Source of the DNA: Flavobacteriales bacterium
GTDB lineage: Bacteria > Bacteroidota > Bacteroidia > CAIKAF01
Assembly (NCBI GenBank): GCA_018401695.1
Contig: JAGYKD010000001.1
Span: forward strand, 1,242,016 to 1,306,015
Length of the DNA stretch: 64,000 bases
Direction of reading: 5' to 3'
Positions within the stretch are counted from its first letter, which is position 1, and every line of letters begins with the position of its first letter. A program made the position numbers and the translations under genes. Of the stretch, positions 8,319 through 18,199 are shown in pieces. The notes below the pieces were generated by a model. It had not been told where the DNA came from. It saw only the letters and a program-made list of their open reading frames with translations, and did not search any database.

Positions 8319-9686
8319 ATGAGTAACGCAATGCGCATGACCCGATGGTTTGTAATGCTCCTGCTCCTCTCCTTAACCGGACAGGGTCGGGCACAAGACA
8401 TAGCACAAGGTGAACAGTTGTTTAAAGCCAACTGTGCCCGGTGTCATTACGTCACCGATAAACGTTTCGTGGGTCCGGGCCTCGCCGGAATCCGTGACCG
8501 CTGGGACGACGAAACCAATCTTATTGCTTGGATTCGTAATTCTTCCGACTTCCTTAAAACCGGAGACGCTTACGCCACCAAGTTGTTCGAAGAATATAAC
8601 GGCTCCGTCATGCCTGCCTTTAATCTCGCCGACGACGAGATACGCTCCATTCTTGCTTACATAGATAACCCTCCTGTTGAAGAAGGGGGAGATGGCGGCG
8701 GCGAACAAGCCGGAGGAGAAGGAGCCGCCGGCGGCTCGGGCGATGACGGCGACAATAGTGTACTTACCTACATCCTTATTGGCTTTGCCATAATTCTCTT
8801 GATTCTCGCCCGTTCCTTGAATAATGTCACCAAAGCATTGGAAAACCTACGCCGCGAAAAGGCAGGTGAAGATCCCTTGCCTGATTTCAAGCCGGATTAC
8901 GTAGGTCGCTTGGTAACCTGGGCTGCCAAAAACAAAAAAATTGTGGGCGTCGCTTCCATTGTTGTGGTAAGTTTTCTGGCCTATCAAGGCTTTAAAGGAC
9001 TCAATACCATTGGTCTTTACCAAGGTTACCAGCCTTCTCAGCCTATTAAATTCTCCCATAAGTTGCACGTAGGGCAAAACAAAATCGAGTGTCAGTATTG
9101 TCACTCCACTGTAGAGAAAAGCAAGCACGCCAATATTCCTTCTGCCAACGTGTGTATGAATTGCCACAAGGCGGTGCAAGAAGGACCTCAATACGGCAAA
9201 AACGAGATTACCAAAATCTATGCATCCATTGGTTGGAACCCTGAGAAGTTGGCCTATTTCGAAAATTATCAACAGATGGATCCCGAAGAGGTGAAGGCCG
9301 TTTTTGCTTCCTATTTGGGCGACGACAAAGCCATGAAGGATGTGGAACCCTTCATTCAAAAGCCTATCGAATGGGTGCAAATCCACAAACTTCCCGATCA
9401 TGCGTTCTTTAGCCATGCACAACACGTTAAAGTGGGTAAAGTAGAATGTACTACCTGCCACGGTGAGTTGGCCGAAATGGAGGAAGTGTATCAATATTCT
9501 CCTCTTACCATGGGCTGGTGCATCAACTGCCACCGTGAAACGGAGGTGCAATATGCCAACAACGGCTATTACGAGCGCTTACACGATTACTACAAAGAAC
9601 ATAAGGGCGAATACGAAATGCGCGAAGGTCAAGCCTTCACCGTAGAGAAAATCGGTGGCCTTGAATGTTCTAAATGTCATTATTGA
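8319..9686 (+). CDS. actA: Alternative complex III subunit ActA fused to an N-terminal monoheme cytochrome c domain
   Basis: This is the multiheme cytochrome subunit of the quinol:cytochrome c oxidoreductase (ACIII) on the periplasmic face. It has 455 residues. A signal peptide (to about residue 25) precedes a monoheme cytochrome c domain with CARCH at 39-43 and a VMPAF methionine ligand candidate. A Gly-rich linker and two membrane segments (about 145-170 and 205-225) follow. The ActA part has five CXXCH sites starting at residues 258, 279, 377, 401 and 450, giving six hemes in total. The last site is four residues from the C-terminus. Canonical ActA is pentaheme, so the extra N-terminal heme domain is a fusion. 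First gene of an eight-gene operon, 36 bp before actB. Confidence 0.92.
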   Translation: MSNAMRMTRWFVMLLLLSLTGQGRAQDIAQGEQLFKANCARCHYVTDKRFVGPGLAGIRDRWDDETNLIAWIRNSSDFLKTGDAYATKLFEEYNGSVMPAFNLADDEIRSILAYIDNPPVEEGGDGGGEQAGGEGAAGGSGDDGDNSVLTYILIGFAIILLILARSLNNVTKALENLRREKAGEDPLPDFKPDYVGRLVTWAAKNKKIVGVASIVVVSFLAYQGFKGLNTIGLYQGYQPSQPIKFSHKLHVGQNKIECQYCHSTVEKSKHANIPSANVCMNCHKAVQEGPQYGKNEITKIYASIGWNPEKLAYFENYQQMDPEEVKAVFASYLGDDKAMKDVEPFIQKPIEWVQIHKLPDHAFFSHAQHVKVGKVECTTCHGELAEMEEVYQYSPLTMGWCINCHRETEVQYANNGYYERLHDYYKEHKGEYEMREGQAFTVEKIGGLECSKCHY

Positions 9687-9722
9687 TCGTTCTTTCCTAA
9701 TAGTAACCGACCGGAATCGGAT

Positions 9723-12700
9723 ATGAGCAACAAGAAAATGTACTGGAAAGGATACGAAGAGCTGGAGCAAGACCCCGCCTTTGTAGCCAATCGCGAAAAA
9801 GAATTTCCCGGCGAAGTGCCTATGGACGAATTCCTGGGCGACGGCGAGGCATTGGATGCCACGTCAACCAACCGGCGTGACTTCCTGAAGTTTCTTGGCT
9901 TCAGCGTAACTGCAGCTACCCTTGCGGCCTGCGAAACCCCGGTGACCAAGGCCATACCCTATGTGGTAAAGCCCGAAACCATTACGCCCGGAGTCCCCAA
10001 CTATTACGCCTCTGCCTATTACGATGGCAAAGATTTTGCCAGCTTGTCGGTTAAGACGCGCGAGGGAAGACCCATTAAAGTAAAAGGCAATAAGCATTGC
10101 TCCATAACGCATGGAGGTACCAATGCCCGTATTCAAGCCTCCGTACTTTCCTTGTACGATGGTAAAAGGGCCAAGTCTGCCTTAAAAGATGGTCAATCCA
10201 TCGCTTGGTCCGAAGCAGATAAGGAAATCATTACTTCCCTGCAAAAGATTGCCGATTCAGGAAAGAAGACGGTATTGCTTAGTCATAGTATTGTTTCCCC
10301 TTCCACCAAAAGAGCCATTGCTCAATTTGCGGAAGTTTACGGAAACATTGAGCATATTTCTTACGATGCCGTTTCTTGGAGAAGCATCCGCGATGCCCAC
10401 CAAGAAATTATGGGCAAGTCCATTATCCCTTGCTTGGATTTTGGCAAAGCCAAGTCCATCGTTTCCATTGGTGCCGACTTTTTGAATGGCTGGCTCTTTT
10501 CCACGGCTTACGAACATGGCTATGCCGAGGGACGTAATCCGGACAATCCGCACATGAGCCGTCATTTCCAATTTGAGACGGTAATGTCCTTGGCCGGAGC
10601 CAACGCCGATTACCGAACCATGATTAAGGCTTCGGAACATGGCGCTGCCGTGGTAGCATTGCACAACTACCTTGCTTCTAAGCTCGGTCAAGCCAAAGCA
10701 GGAAATGCAGAGGTTTCTTTTAGCGAAGACATCGCCCGTGCCGGAGATCATTTGCTCAGCAATAAAGGAAAAGGGCTTGTAGTTTGTGGATTAAACGATA
10801 AGCATGCTCAAGGATTAGTAGCGCGCATCAACCAAATGTTGGGCAACTACGGACATACCTTGCGCACCGACCATACCGTGAATTTATACCAAGGCAACGA
10901 CACTGCTGCCGCTAAGTTGGCAGGTCGTATTGCCAAAGGGGAAGTGGCCGGACTAATTGTGTACGGCTGCAATCCGGTATATTCCATGCCCAATGGTGTG
11001 GAACTTGCCGAAGCAATGAAAGGCCTAAGCCTTTCTGTTTCCTTTGCCGATAGAGTTGAGGAGACTCAAACCCAATATTTGTTGCCGGATCATCACAGCC
11101 TGGAAAGCTGGAACGACCACGAGGCAGTAACGGGACGTTACACCATGCAGCAACCTACCATTCACCCACTGTTCGACACACGTCAGGCCCAGGAGAGCTT
11201 TTTGGTGTGGACCGGACAGGTGCGCCGTGGGAACAAGAACAACACCAACTTCCGGGATTTTCTTAAAAAGCAATGGCAAGATGGTTTGTTTGTTGGAGGA
11301 GAGGGTCTGTTTTTTAGCGACTTCTGGAACAGCTTCTTGTTTGATGGAGTATATGCCGCCAAGCACAACAGCTCCGAATCTGCCGAAGCCCATTCGGAAG
11401 CTTCTGTAGCGGGCGGAGACGAAACCCTTGGCAGCTCTTTTGATGCTGTTGCTGCAGCAAAGGCACTATTGAACGCTTCAACCCAAGGCTGGGAAGTGGT
11501 GCTTTATGAAAAGGCAGGAATGGGCTGGGGTAACCACAGCAACAATCCTATCCTTCAAGAGCTTCCTGACCCGATTACCCGAGTGACCTGGGACAACTAT
11601 GTTACCATGGCTCCCTCGGATATGGACGAGTTGAAGCTCAATAAACGCATGGGCCAAGAACAATATGCTCATGTGGTTAAGGTGACCCTTAACGGTAAAA
11701 CCTTAGAACTTCCTGCTTTGGCCCAACCCGGTCAAGCCCCCAAAACCATAGGTCTTGCGCTAGGCTATGGTCGTTTGTTTGGTCGTCAAGAGCAAAAAGC
11801 CATTGGAGCAAACGTGTTCTCTCTGGTTCAGGTGAGCAAGGGATATCTGCAAACGCATGCCTTGGGAGCCCAGGTTGAAGCTACAGACACAAGGTATCAA
11901 TTGGCCGGTACTCAAACCCACCACACCATGATGGGTAGAGACATTATTAAAGAGACTTCTCATAAGGAGTATCAAGGCAATCCGCAATCAGGAAATGCCC
12001 CCAAATTGTTGCATACCAACATTAAGGAGTTGATTGCTGAAGGGGAGCATGGTGCACCACTGGATAAGATTGACTACTGGCGGGAATTTAAAATGATTAA
12101 CCACCGTTGGGGTATGTCTATTGACCTCAACGCATGCACGGGCTGTGGAGCATGTGTGGTTTCTTGTCACGTAGAGAACAACGTTCCCGTGGTAGGAAAA
12201 GACGAGATTCGCCGCTCGCGCGATATGCATTGGCTGCGGATTGACCGATACTACACCTCAGACGCTGACCCGAGTACTCGGTATGAGCGTGGAAATAAGA
12301 ACCATAGTGCCAAGGAAATTCCTCAGGCGAACCCGAGGGTTGCTTTCCAGCCGGTAATGTGTCAACATTGCAACCATGCTCCTTGCGAAACGGTTTGTCC
12401 GGTATTGGCCACTACCCACAGCACAGAGGGGCTTAACCAAATGACCTACAACCGTTGTGTAGGTACCCGCTACTGTGCCAACAATTGCCCTTACAAAGTG
12501 CGTCGCTTCAATTGGTTTAGCTATCATGACAACGATAAGTTTGACTATTACATGAACGATGATTTGGGCAAAATGGTGCTCAATCCCGACGTTACTGTTC
12601 GTGCGCGCGGTGTCATGGAGAAATGCTCTATGTGCGTGCAACGTATTCAAGCAGGCAAGCTTACCGCTAAGTCGGAAGGGCGTATGGTAAAAGACGGCGA

Positions 12701-13001
12701 GATTCAAACCGCCTGCGCCGAAGCTTGTCCCGCCAACGCCATTGTTTTTGGTGACTTTAATGACGACAAAGGTCAATTGAGCAAAAAGTCTCAAGAAGGT
12801 CGTGCCTATTATTTGCTGGAAGATGTAGGTGTGAAACCGAATATTGTGTACCAAACCAAAGTACGCAATGTGGAGGAAGCTTATGGACACGCAGCCCACG
12901 GTCATCATGGTGGTGCACATGAAGAAGCGCACGAAGAAGCGCATGGCCATTCCGAAGCCGGTCACGAAGAAGCGGCCCACGACATGCCTAATGGACATTA
13001 A
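9723..13001 (+). CDS. actB: Alternative complex III iron-sulfur subunit ActB
   Basis: This 1092-residue periplasmic subunit carries electrons inside ACIII. The N-terminus has a twin-arginine signal (TNRRDFLKF, about residue 51) followed by LAACE, so it may be a Tat-exported lipoprotein. Residues ~60-780 resemble the molybdopterin-oxidoreductase fold, which in ActB lacks the cofactor. The C-terminal ferredoxin-like part has cysteine groups at 805/808/811/815, 880/883/888/892, 912/918/922, and 968/971 with 998/1002. This is 15 cysteines, fitting three [4Fe-4S] clusters and one [3Fe-4S] cluster. The final ~40 residues are very rich in His and Glu (AHGHHGGAHEEAHEEAHGH), an unusual possible metal-binding tail. 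Confidence 0.93.
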   Translation: MSNKKMYWKGYEELEQDPAFVANREKEFPGEVPMDEFLGDGEALDATSTNRRDFLKFLGFSVTAATLAACETPVTKAIPYVVKPETITPGVPNYYASAYYDGKDFASLSVKTREGRPIKVKGNKHCSITHGGTNARIQASVLSLYDGKRAKSALKDGQSIAWSEADKEIITSLQKIADSGKKTVLLSHSIVSPSTKRAIAQFAEVYGNIEHISYDAVSWRSIRDAHQEIMGKSIIPCLDFGKAKSIVSIGADFLNGWLFSTAYEHGYAEGRNPDNPHMSRHFQFETVMSLAGANADYRTMIKASEHGAAVVALHNYLASKLGQAKAGNAEVSFSEDIARAGDHLLSNKGKGLVVCGLNDKHAQGLVARINQMLGNYGHTLRTDHTVNLYQGNDTAAAKLAGRIAKGEVAGLIVYGCNPVYSMPNGVELAEAMKGLSLSVSFADRVEETQTQYLLPDHHSLESWNDHEAVTGRYTMQQPTIHPLFDTRQAQESFLVWTGQVRRGNKNNTNFRDFLKKQWQDGLFVGGEGLFFSDFWNSFLFDGVYAAKHNSSESAEAHSEASVAGGDETLGSSFDAVAAAKALLNASTQGWEVVLYEKAGMGWGNHSNNPILQELPDPITRVTWDNYVTMAPSDMDELKLNKRMGQEQYAHVVKVTLNGKTLELPALAQPGQAPKTIGLALGYGRLFGRQEQKAIGANVFSLVQVSKGYLQTHALGAQVEATDTRYQLAGTQTHHTMMGRDIIKETSHKEYQGNPQSGNAPKLLHTNIKELIAEGEHGAPLDKIDYWREFKMINHRWGMSIDLNACTGCGACVVSCHVENNVPVVGKDEIRRSRDMHWLRIDRYYTSDADPSTRYERGNKNHSAKEIPQANPRVAFQPVMCQHCNHAPCETVCPVLATTHSTEGLNQMTYNRCVGTRYCANNCPYKVRRFNWFSYHDNDKFDYYMNDDLGKMVLNPDVTVRARGVMEKCSMCVQRIQAGKLTAKSEGRMVKDGEIQTACAEACPANAIVFGDFNDDKGQLSKKSQEGRAYYLLEDVGVKPNIVYQTKVRNVEEAYGHAAHGHHGGAHEEAHEEAHGHSEAGHEEAAHDMPNGH

Positions 13002-13032
13002 TCAGATTAGAGAAACAACAGAATAACGCCTT

Positions 13033-14445
13033 ATGCAAATTGAATCCCCCATCAGGCAGCCACTGATTTTAGGAAATAAATCCTATGCTCAGATTACGGA
13101 CGAAATAGTTCGGCCCATCGAAGGGCGTGCAAACAAGATGTGGTATCTGGTTTTTACCATTGCCGCATTGTGCGCACTCTGGGGACTTGGGTTGATTGCT
13201 TACACCTTTGGAACAGGAATTGGGGTATGGGGCCTCAATAAAACGGTAGGTTGGGCCTGGGATATTACCAACTTCGTATGGTGGGTAGGTATTGGTCACG
13301 CCGGTACCTTGATTTCCGCCATTCTTTTGTTGTTCCGTCAAAAGTGGCGGATGGCTATCAATAGGTCGGCTGAGGCCATGACCATTTTTGCGGTTATTTG
13401 TGCCGCCATGTTCCCGGGCATTCACGTAGGTCGTGTTTGGGTGGTGTATTGGTTCTTCCCCGTGCCAAACCAGTTTGGTTCTCTATGGGTGAACTTTAAC
13501 TCACCGCTGCTTTGGGACTTGTTTGCTATTTCGACCTACTTCTCGGTTTCCCTTGGATTTTGGTATGTGGGTTTGATTCCTGACTTTGCTACGGTGCGCG
13601 ACCGCCAAATTGTTCCCTTTATGAAGCGTATTTATAAAATCGTTTCTTTCGGATGGAGCGGCACCACCAAAAGCTGGCAGCGATTTGAGGAAGTTTCCTT
13701 GGTGCTTGCCGGTCTTTCTACTCCTTTGGTACTTTCAGTACATACCATTGTATCCTTTGACTTTGCTACTTCGGTGATTCCGGGCTGGCACACCACCATT
13801 TTCCCTCCTTACTTTGTTGCAGGTGCGATTTTCTCCGGCTTTGCCATGGTAGCCACGCTTCTCATTATCATGCGTAAGGTTTTGAACTTGGAGGAGTACA
13901 TTACGGTGAATCACCTGGAGTCCATGAACAAGATTATTGTGGTTACCGGTTCTATTGTAGGTGTAGCCTATATCACCGAACTGGTTATTGCTTGGTATTC
14001 GGGAGTACAGTATGAGCACTATGCTTTCTTGAACCGTGCTACAGGGCCATATGCCTGGGCATATTGGATTATGATGAGCTGTAATGTGATAAGTCCACAG
14101 CTGTTTTGGTTTAGGGGTATACGTCGCAGTTTGGTGGGAACGTTCCTCTTGTCCATTGTGGTTAACATTGGTATGTGGTTTGAGCGCTTCGTAATTATTG
14201 TTACCTCATTGCATCGCGATTATTTACCCTCCTCTTGGACTATGTTTTATCCAACCTGGGTGGATGTGGGCATATTTGTAGGGACGTTAGGAATTTTCTT
14301 TACGCTTTTCCTGTTGTTTGCTCGCACCTTCCCCGTTATTGCTATTGCAGAGACCAAATCCATTTTGAAGTCTAGCGGTGACGGTTGGAAACGCAAGACA
14401 AAAGAAAAGTATGCACGCATCGGTGAAGAAGCCGAAGCCCATTAA
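13033..14445 (+). CDS. actC: Alternative complex III membrane subunit ActC (NrfD/PsrC family)
   Basis: This 470-residue, multi-pass protein of the NrfD/PsrC family anchors ActB and forms a quinol site in ACIII. About ten hydrophobic segments can be counted, beginning with the one at ~37-60. Family-typical stretches include WVGIGHAGTLISAILLL and VSFDFATSVIPGWHTTIFPP, whose polar residues line the quinol pocket in the family. ATG at 13033 lies 31 bp after actB. The cytoplasmic C-terminus is charged. No anomalies were seen; the identity follows from both sequence and its fixed place in the act operon. Confidence 0.93.
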   Translation: MQIESPIRQPLILGNKSYAQITDEIVRPIEGRANKMWYLVFTIAALCALWGLGLIAYTFGTGIGVWGLNKTVGWAWDITNFVWWVGIGHAGTLISAILLLFRQKWRMAINRSAEAMTIFAVICAAMFPGIHVGRVWVVYWFFPVPNQFGSLWVNFNSPLLWDLFAISTYFSVSLGFWYVGLIPDFATVRDRQIVPFMKRIYKIVSFGWSGTTKSWQRFEEVSLVLAGLSTPLVLSVHTIVSFDFATSVIPGWHTTIFPPYFVAGAIFSGFAMVATLLIIMRKVLNLEEYITVNHLESMNKIIVVTGSIVGVAYITELVIAWYSGVQYEHYAFLNRATGPYAWAYWIMMSCNVISPQLFWFRGIRRSLVGTFLLSIVVNIGMWFERFVIIVTSLHRDYLPSSWTMFYPTWVDVGIFVGTLGIFFTLFLLFARTFPVIAIAETKSILKSSGDGWKRKTKEKYARIGEEAEAH

Positions 14446-14466
14446 TTTATTTCATCAGAGACCGTT

Positions 14467-15012
14467 ATGAGCAAGAAAACGATTCTGGCCAAATTCACAG
14501 ACCCCGACGAGTGTTTGCACGCTGCAGAAGCTTTGGTAAAAGGTGGAGTTAAGATTCGTGAGGTATATTCTCCATTCCCAATCCACGGAATCGATCCGGT
14601 GTTGGGATTATCCAAAACCAGAATTTCAACTGCTGCATTTTTTTATGGTGGAGCCGGCTTAAGCCTTGCCTTATTAATGATGTGGTACATGAACGTTCAG
14701 GATTGGCCCATGGATATTGGTGGAAAACCCAGTTTTTCTTTGGCAACCAATTTACCTGCTTTTATTCCTGTAGCATTTGAAATCACGGTTCTTATTGCTG
14801 CTCATGGAATGATAGGAACCTATTTTTTCCGCACCCGCTTGGCTCCGGGTATTCAGCCCATGAACCCGGAACCCCGGTCAACCAACGACCTGTTTGTTAT
14901 GGAAATTGTTTTGCAAGACAACCCCAAGCAAGAAGCTACCGCTTTGAAAAATCAATTGCTGGAACTCGGTGCTCTAGAATGTACTGATGATGAATTGCGT
15001 TATGAAGACTAA
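14467..15012 (+). CDS. actD: Alternative complex III subunit ActD (DUF3341)
   Basis: The 181-residue protein is of the DUF3341 family. A soluble N-terminal part (KTILAKFTDPDECLHAAEALVKGG, shown in pieces: TDPDE, AAEALVKGG) precedes the conserved YSPFPIHGID motif. Two transmembrane helices follow (about 57-77 and 98-120). The C-terminal part (FVMEIVLQDN) is a short soluble domain. In ACIII, ActD is an accessory integral-membrane subunit with no cofactor. It starts 21 bp after actC and is followed by actE after 22 bp. Length and motif order are normal. Confidence 0.92.
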   Translation: MSKKTILAKFTDPDECLHAAEALVKGGVKIREVYSPFPIHGIDPVLGLSKTRISTAAFFYGGAGLSLALLMMWYMNVQDWPMDIGGKPSFSLATNLPAFIPVAFEITVLIAAHGMIGTYFFRTRLAPGIQPMNPEPRSTNDLFVMEIVLQDNPKQEATALKNQLLELGALECTDDELRYED

Positions 15013-15034
15013 CCGAAATCGGAAAAACGGCACC

Positions 15035-15712
15035 ATGAAATCATTTAAGCAAATAGCACTGATAGGATGTAGCGCCCTGCTCTCATTAGGGCTGACTTCA
15101 TGTTTCCAGTCGGACCCGAACAGCCCGGGGTACGAATATATGCCGGATATGTATTACAGCCCGGCCTACAAACCCGGTGAGCCGAATCCGAACTATGAGA
15201 ATGGCATCACCAATCAAGTGCCGGTTGAAGGTACGGTGGCGCATACCGATGAGGCCTTGGACAAAATCAATTTTGCTCCATTTCCCTACGAGGATACCCC
15301 TGAGGGGCGCGAAGCGGCTATTGCTGAACTTAAAAGCCCATTAGAACGTAACTCCTTTCATTTGGATGAAGGCAAACGTTTGTACGACGTTTACTGCATA
15401 GCTTGCCATGGTAAAGAAGGTAAAGGGGATGGTTCCGTAGTTAAAATATTGCTGGAAAAGGACAATTATGGTCTACAACCACCGGCTTACAACAGCGACC
15501 AACTTAAAGGTATTTCTGAAGGTCAAATATATTATGCTATGCAATACGGCAAAGGAAATATGGGTAGCTATGCCTCTCAAACCAATGCCGTAGAACGTTG
15601 GCAGATTGTACAGTATGTACAAACCCTCCAACAACTCGGAGCCGAAGAGGCAGAGGAAACGGATGCCGAAACTACAGAAGTAGCTTCCTCGGACTCTACT
15701 GTTGCTAATTGA
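15035..15712 (+). CDS. actE: Alternative complex III monoheme cytochrome c lipoprotein ActE
   Basis: This is the periplasmic monoheme cytochrome of ACIII. I choose ATG at 15035 rather than upstream in-frame ATGs that overlap actD. The resulting N-terminus MKSFKQIALIGC leads to a clean lipoprotein signal ending LTSC, with the acylated cysteine at residue 23. The heme site is CIACH (121-125). A GNMGSYA segment supplies the likely Met ligand. The protein is 225 residues, with an acidic, Thr/Ala-rich tail. It probably hands electrons toward the cytochrome c domain of the oxidase or of ActA. Confidence 0.92.
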   Translation: MKSFKQIALIGCSALLSLGLTSCFQSDPNSPGYEYMPDMYYSPAYKPGEPNPNYENGITNQVPVEGTVAHTDEALDKINFAPFPYEDTPEGREAAIAELKSPLERNSFHLDEGKRLYDVYCIACHGKEGKGDGSVVKILLEKDNYGLQPPAYNSDQLKGISEGQIYYAMQYGKGNMGSYASQTNAVERWQIVQYVQTLQQLGAEEAEETDAETTEVASSDSTVAN

Positions 15713-15750
15713 TTTGTTAAACCATTTGCACCACGCCTAAAAAGATAATC

Positions 15751-16926
15751 ATGCAATTCTCCTTACCTGGAAATATCCGCAACCTACTCCTCGGCATGAT
15801 GGGTATTGGTTTAGTTTCTATCATCGGAGCCTTTGTGGCCGATGCGCATTATGCTTGGGCTAATTTGCTGCTCAACAGTTTCTGGTTCACTGCTATTGCT
15901 TTAGCAGGGACCTTCTTTGTTGCCGTGCATTATGTAGGTGAAGGCGGTTGGCATATTGGCTTTAAGCGTGTGCCCGAAGCCATGAGCCAATATTTGCCTA
16001 TTGGTTCCCTCTTCCTTTTTATTGTGGTTATTATGGGCTATTTCCATGGTCACCACCTGTACCATTGGCTCGATCCTGAAGTACAAGCTACCGATGAAAT
16101 ATACCTTACCTCCGGTAAAAAAGTATGGCTTCAAAACGAGTTTTGGCTCATCCGCACCGTATTTTATCTGGCAGGTTGGATTTTCTTTACCATGAAACTT
16201 CGTCAGTTTTCTTTGAAAGAAGACTTGGAAGGTGGCTTAACTTGGCATAAGAAATCGTACCGCTGGTCTGCAGCCTTCTTGGTTTTTTTCGCCGTTACAT
16301 CCTCTACCGCTTCTTGGGACTGGTTGATGTCTTTGGATTTCCATTGGTTTTCTACCCTATTTGGTTGGTATGTTTTCGCCGGTTTCTTTGTTTCTGCGCT
16401 TACCCTCATGCTTTTGCTAACGCTTTGGTTAAAGCAAAACGGATATATGCCTCACCTTAACACCAGCCATATTCATGATTTGGCCAAAATGATGTTTGCT
16501 TTCAGCATCTTTTGGACATACCTGTGGTTTAGCCAATACATGCTGATTTGGTATTCCAATATTCCCGAAGAAATCAACTATTTCATGGAGCGTTTCCATA
16601 CCGCTTACCAACCTTTTATGATTTTTATGTTGGTAATAAACTTTGCCTTTCCTTTGCTGGTGCTTATGCACCGTGATGCAAAGCGTAGCTATAGACTCAC
16701 CTTCGCTGCAGGAATCATAGTATTCTTTGGTCACTTTTTAGATATGTACCAAATCATCATGCCGGGTGCTATGGCAGGATACCAAATATTATTGCCTCAA
16801 TCCATAGGTATGATGATCGGCTTTTTAGGTCTGTTTTTGTTCGTTACTTACCGGGCACTTGGAAAAGCAGCCTTGGTTCCTAAAAATCACCCTTTCTTAA
16901 ACGAGTCGAAACAACACCATATTTAA
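15751..16926 (+). CDS. actF: Alternative complex III membrane subunit ActF
   Basis: The 391-residue polytopic membrane protein is homologous to ActC/NrfD-type subunits but lacks cofactors. About ten hydrophobic helices are visible. Conserved stretches include SSTASWDWLMSLDFHWFSTLFGWYVFAG (cited in part: WDWLMSLD, FSTLFGWY) and FWTYLWFSQYMLIWYSN in the second half, both hallmarks of ActF. The gene starts 38 bp after actE and precedes coxB by 40 bp. In the ACIII-oxidase supercomplex, this subunit contacts the oxidase, in line with the direct linkage to cox genes here. Confidence 0.92.
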   Translation: MQFSLPGNIRNLLLGMMGIGLVSIIGAFVADAHYAWANLLLNSFWFTAIALAGTFFVAVHYVGEGGWHIGFKRVPEAMSQYLPIGSLFLFIVVIMGYFHGHHLYHWLDPEVQATDEIYLTSGKKVWLQNEFWLIRTVFYLAGWIFFTMKLRQFSLKEDLEGGLTWHKKSYRWSAAFLVFFAVTSSTASWDWLMSLDFHWFSTLFGWYVFAGFFVSALTLMLLLTLWLKQNGYMPHLNTSHIHDLAKMMFAFSIFWTYLWFSQYMLIWYSNIPEEINYFMERFHTAYQPFMIFMLVINFAFPLLVLMHRDAKRSYRLTFAAGIIVFFGHFLDMYQIIMPGAMAGYQILLPQSIGMMIGFLGLFLFVTYRALGKAALVPKNHPFLNESKQHHI

Positions 16927-16966
16927 AACTTTTTTTAATCCCACGGTGTTTCAATAACAGCTTGCC

Positions 16967-18175
16967 ATGTTGATGAATATTGCACTTATTGCCCTCATTG
17001 TACTTACAGTCTTAACGGCTGCAAGATTGCTTAATGTTATTCAAGCAGCTGCGACCCTGCGTGGTCAAAAGGCGCATGAGGTTTCAGAATCCGACAACCA
17101 ACTGAACGCCTTTATTTGGCTCCTCTATTTGGTGGGTCTATTGGGTATGTTTGTATACCTCACCGTTAAGTATTACAACGATCAGTTTGTTCCTCAGGCC
17201 GCTTCTGCGCATGGCGAAGAGGTAGATAGCCTATTGAATTTGAACTTTATTGTAATTAGCATTGCTTTTGTAATTACTCAGGTGCTGCTTATTTGGTTTA
17301 GTTGGAAATACCGCTACAACAAGACACGCCGAGCTACCCACTACGCCCACAACAACAATTTGGAACTGATTTGGACATTGGTTCCTGCCGTCGTTATGGC
17401 TGTGTTGGTTCTCAAAGGCTTGATTGTATGGAGCCATATTACCGACGACGACGAAGGTGCGATTAATCTCGAACTTTATGCGCGTCAATTCGACTGGTCT
17501 GCTCGATATTCAGGCGCAGACAATGCCTTAGGAAAAGCCAATTATACCATGATCAACAACGACAATATCCTGGGTCTGTTGTCGCCCGAATCCATCATGG
17601 AACAAATGACTTTATTGCGCAGAGATTCCACCGTTACCGACTCGTCCATTGTAAACGGGTTTTTGCCCGAAGAAAAGCTAGGGAAAGAGAAAACCAGATT
17701 GAGAAGAATCATTCACCAAATTCGTACCATCGCCGGTTTTAGATACGAGTACGAAACCGGAGCTGAGTCTTTTGCTTCAACCTACGACGATGTTATTGTT
17801 CGCGATACCATTTATTTGCCGGTAAATCGCCCTATCAAACTCACCATGCGCTCTCAAGATGTAATCCATAGTGCATATATGCCTCATTTCCGGGTGCACA
17901 TGTATTGTGTGCCGGGAACTGAAACCTACTTTAACTTTACTCCCATCATTACCTCAGAGGAAATGAAGGAGAAACTTAGCGATCCGGATTTTGAATACCG
18001 CCTGTATTGCAACAATATTTGTGGCGCCACCCACTTTAACATGATGTTGCCCATCCGTGTTATTGATGGCGAAGCCTACGATACTTGGGCAGCCGGTAAA
18101 AAGACTTTCGGACAGGAAACTACCGAACGTTTGGCAGCTAAAGGGTGGATTACCCGTTTTGCCAACAATAATTAA
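16967..18175 (+). CDS. coxB: Cytochrome c oxidase subunit II
   Basis: The 402-residue subunit carries the CuA site that accepts electrons from cytochrome c. Three hydrophobic N-terminal segments (about 1-22, 45-66, 88-110, the first possibly a signal anchor) precede the cupredoxin domain. A family-unusual insert of about 100 residues (170-275, DNALGKANY to GFRYEYETG) lies in the periplasmic part. CuA ligands are visible as His in DVIHSAYMPHF and the CNNICGATHFNM motif, where Asn takes the place of the usual Glu between the two cysteines. That position binds copper through its backbone, and the variant is common in Bacteroidota as far as I recall. There is no fused cytochrome c domain. It precedes coxA by 24 bp. 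Confidence 0.93.
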   Translation: MLMNIALIALIVLTVLTAARLLNVIQAAATLRGQKAHEVSESDNQLNAFIWLLYLVGLLGMFVYLTVKYYNDQFVPQAASAHGEEVDSLLNLNFIVISIAFVITQVLLIWFSWKYRYNKTRRATHYAHNNNLELIWTLVPAVVMAVLVLKGLIVWSHITDDDEGAINLELYARQFDWSARYSGADNALGKANYTMINNDNILGLLSPESIMEQMTLLRRDSTVTDSSIVNGFLPEEKLGKEKTRLRRIIHQIRTIAGFRYEYETGAESFASTYDDVIVRDTIYLPVNRPIKLTMRSQDVIHSAYMPHFRVHMYCVPGTETYFNFTPIITSEEMKEKLSDPDFEYRLYCNNICGATHFNMMLPIRVIDGEAYDTWAAGKKTFGQETTERLAAKGWITRFANNN

Positions 18176-18199
18176 TTTTTGAACGAACAAGCACGAGTC

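Noticed and set aside
8847-9551. 234-codon antisense frame in actA
   Set aside because: It runs wholly inside a well-supported multiheme cytochrome gene.
12258-12998. 246-codon antisense frame in actB
   Set aside because: Shadow of the actB reading frame; Cys/His codons mirror the Fe-S region and no promoter or family match is seen.
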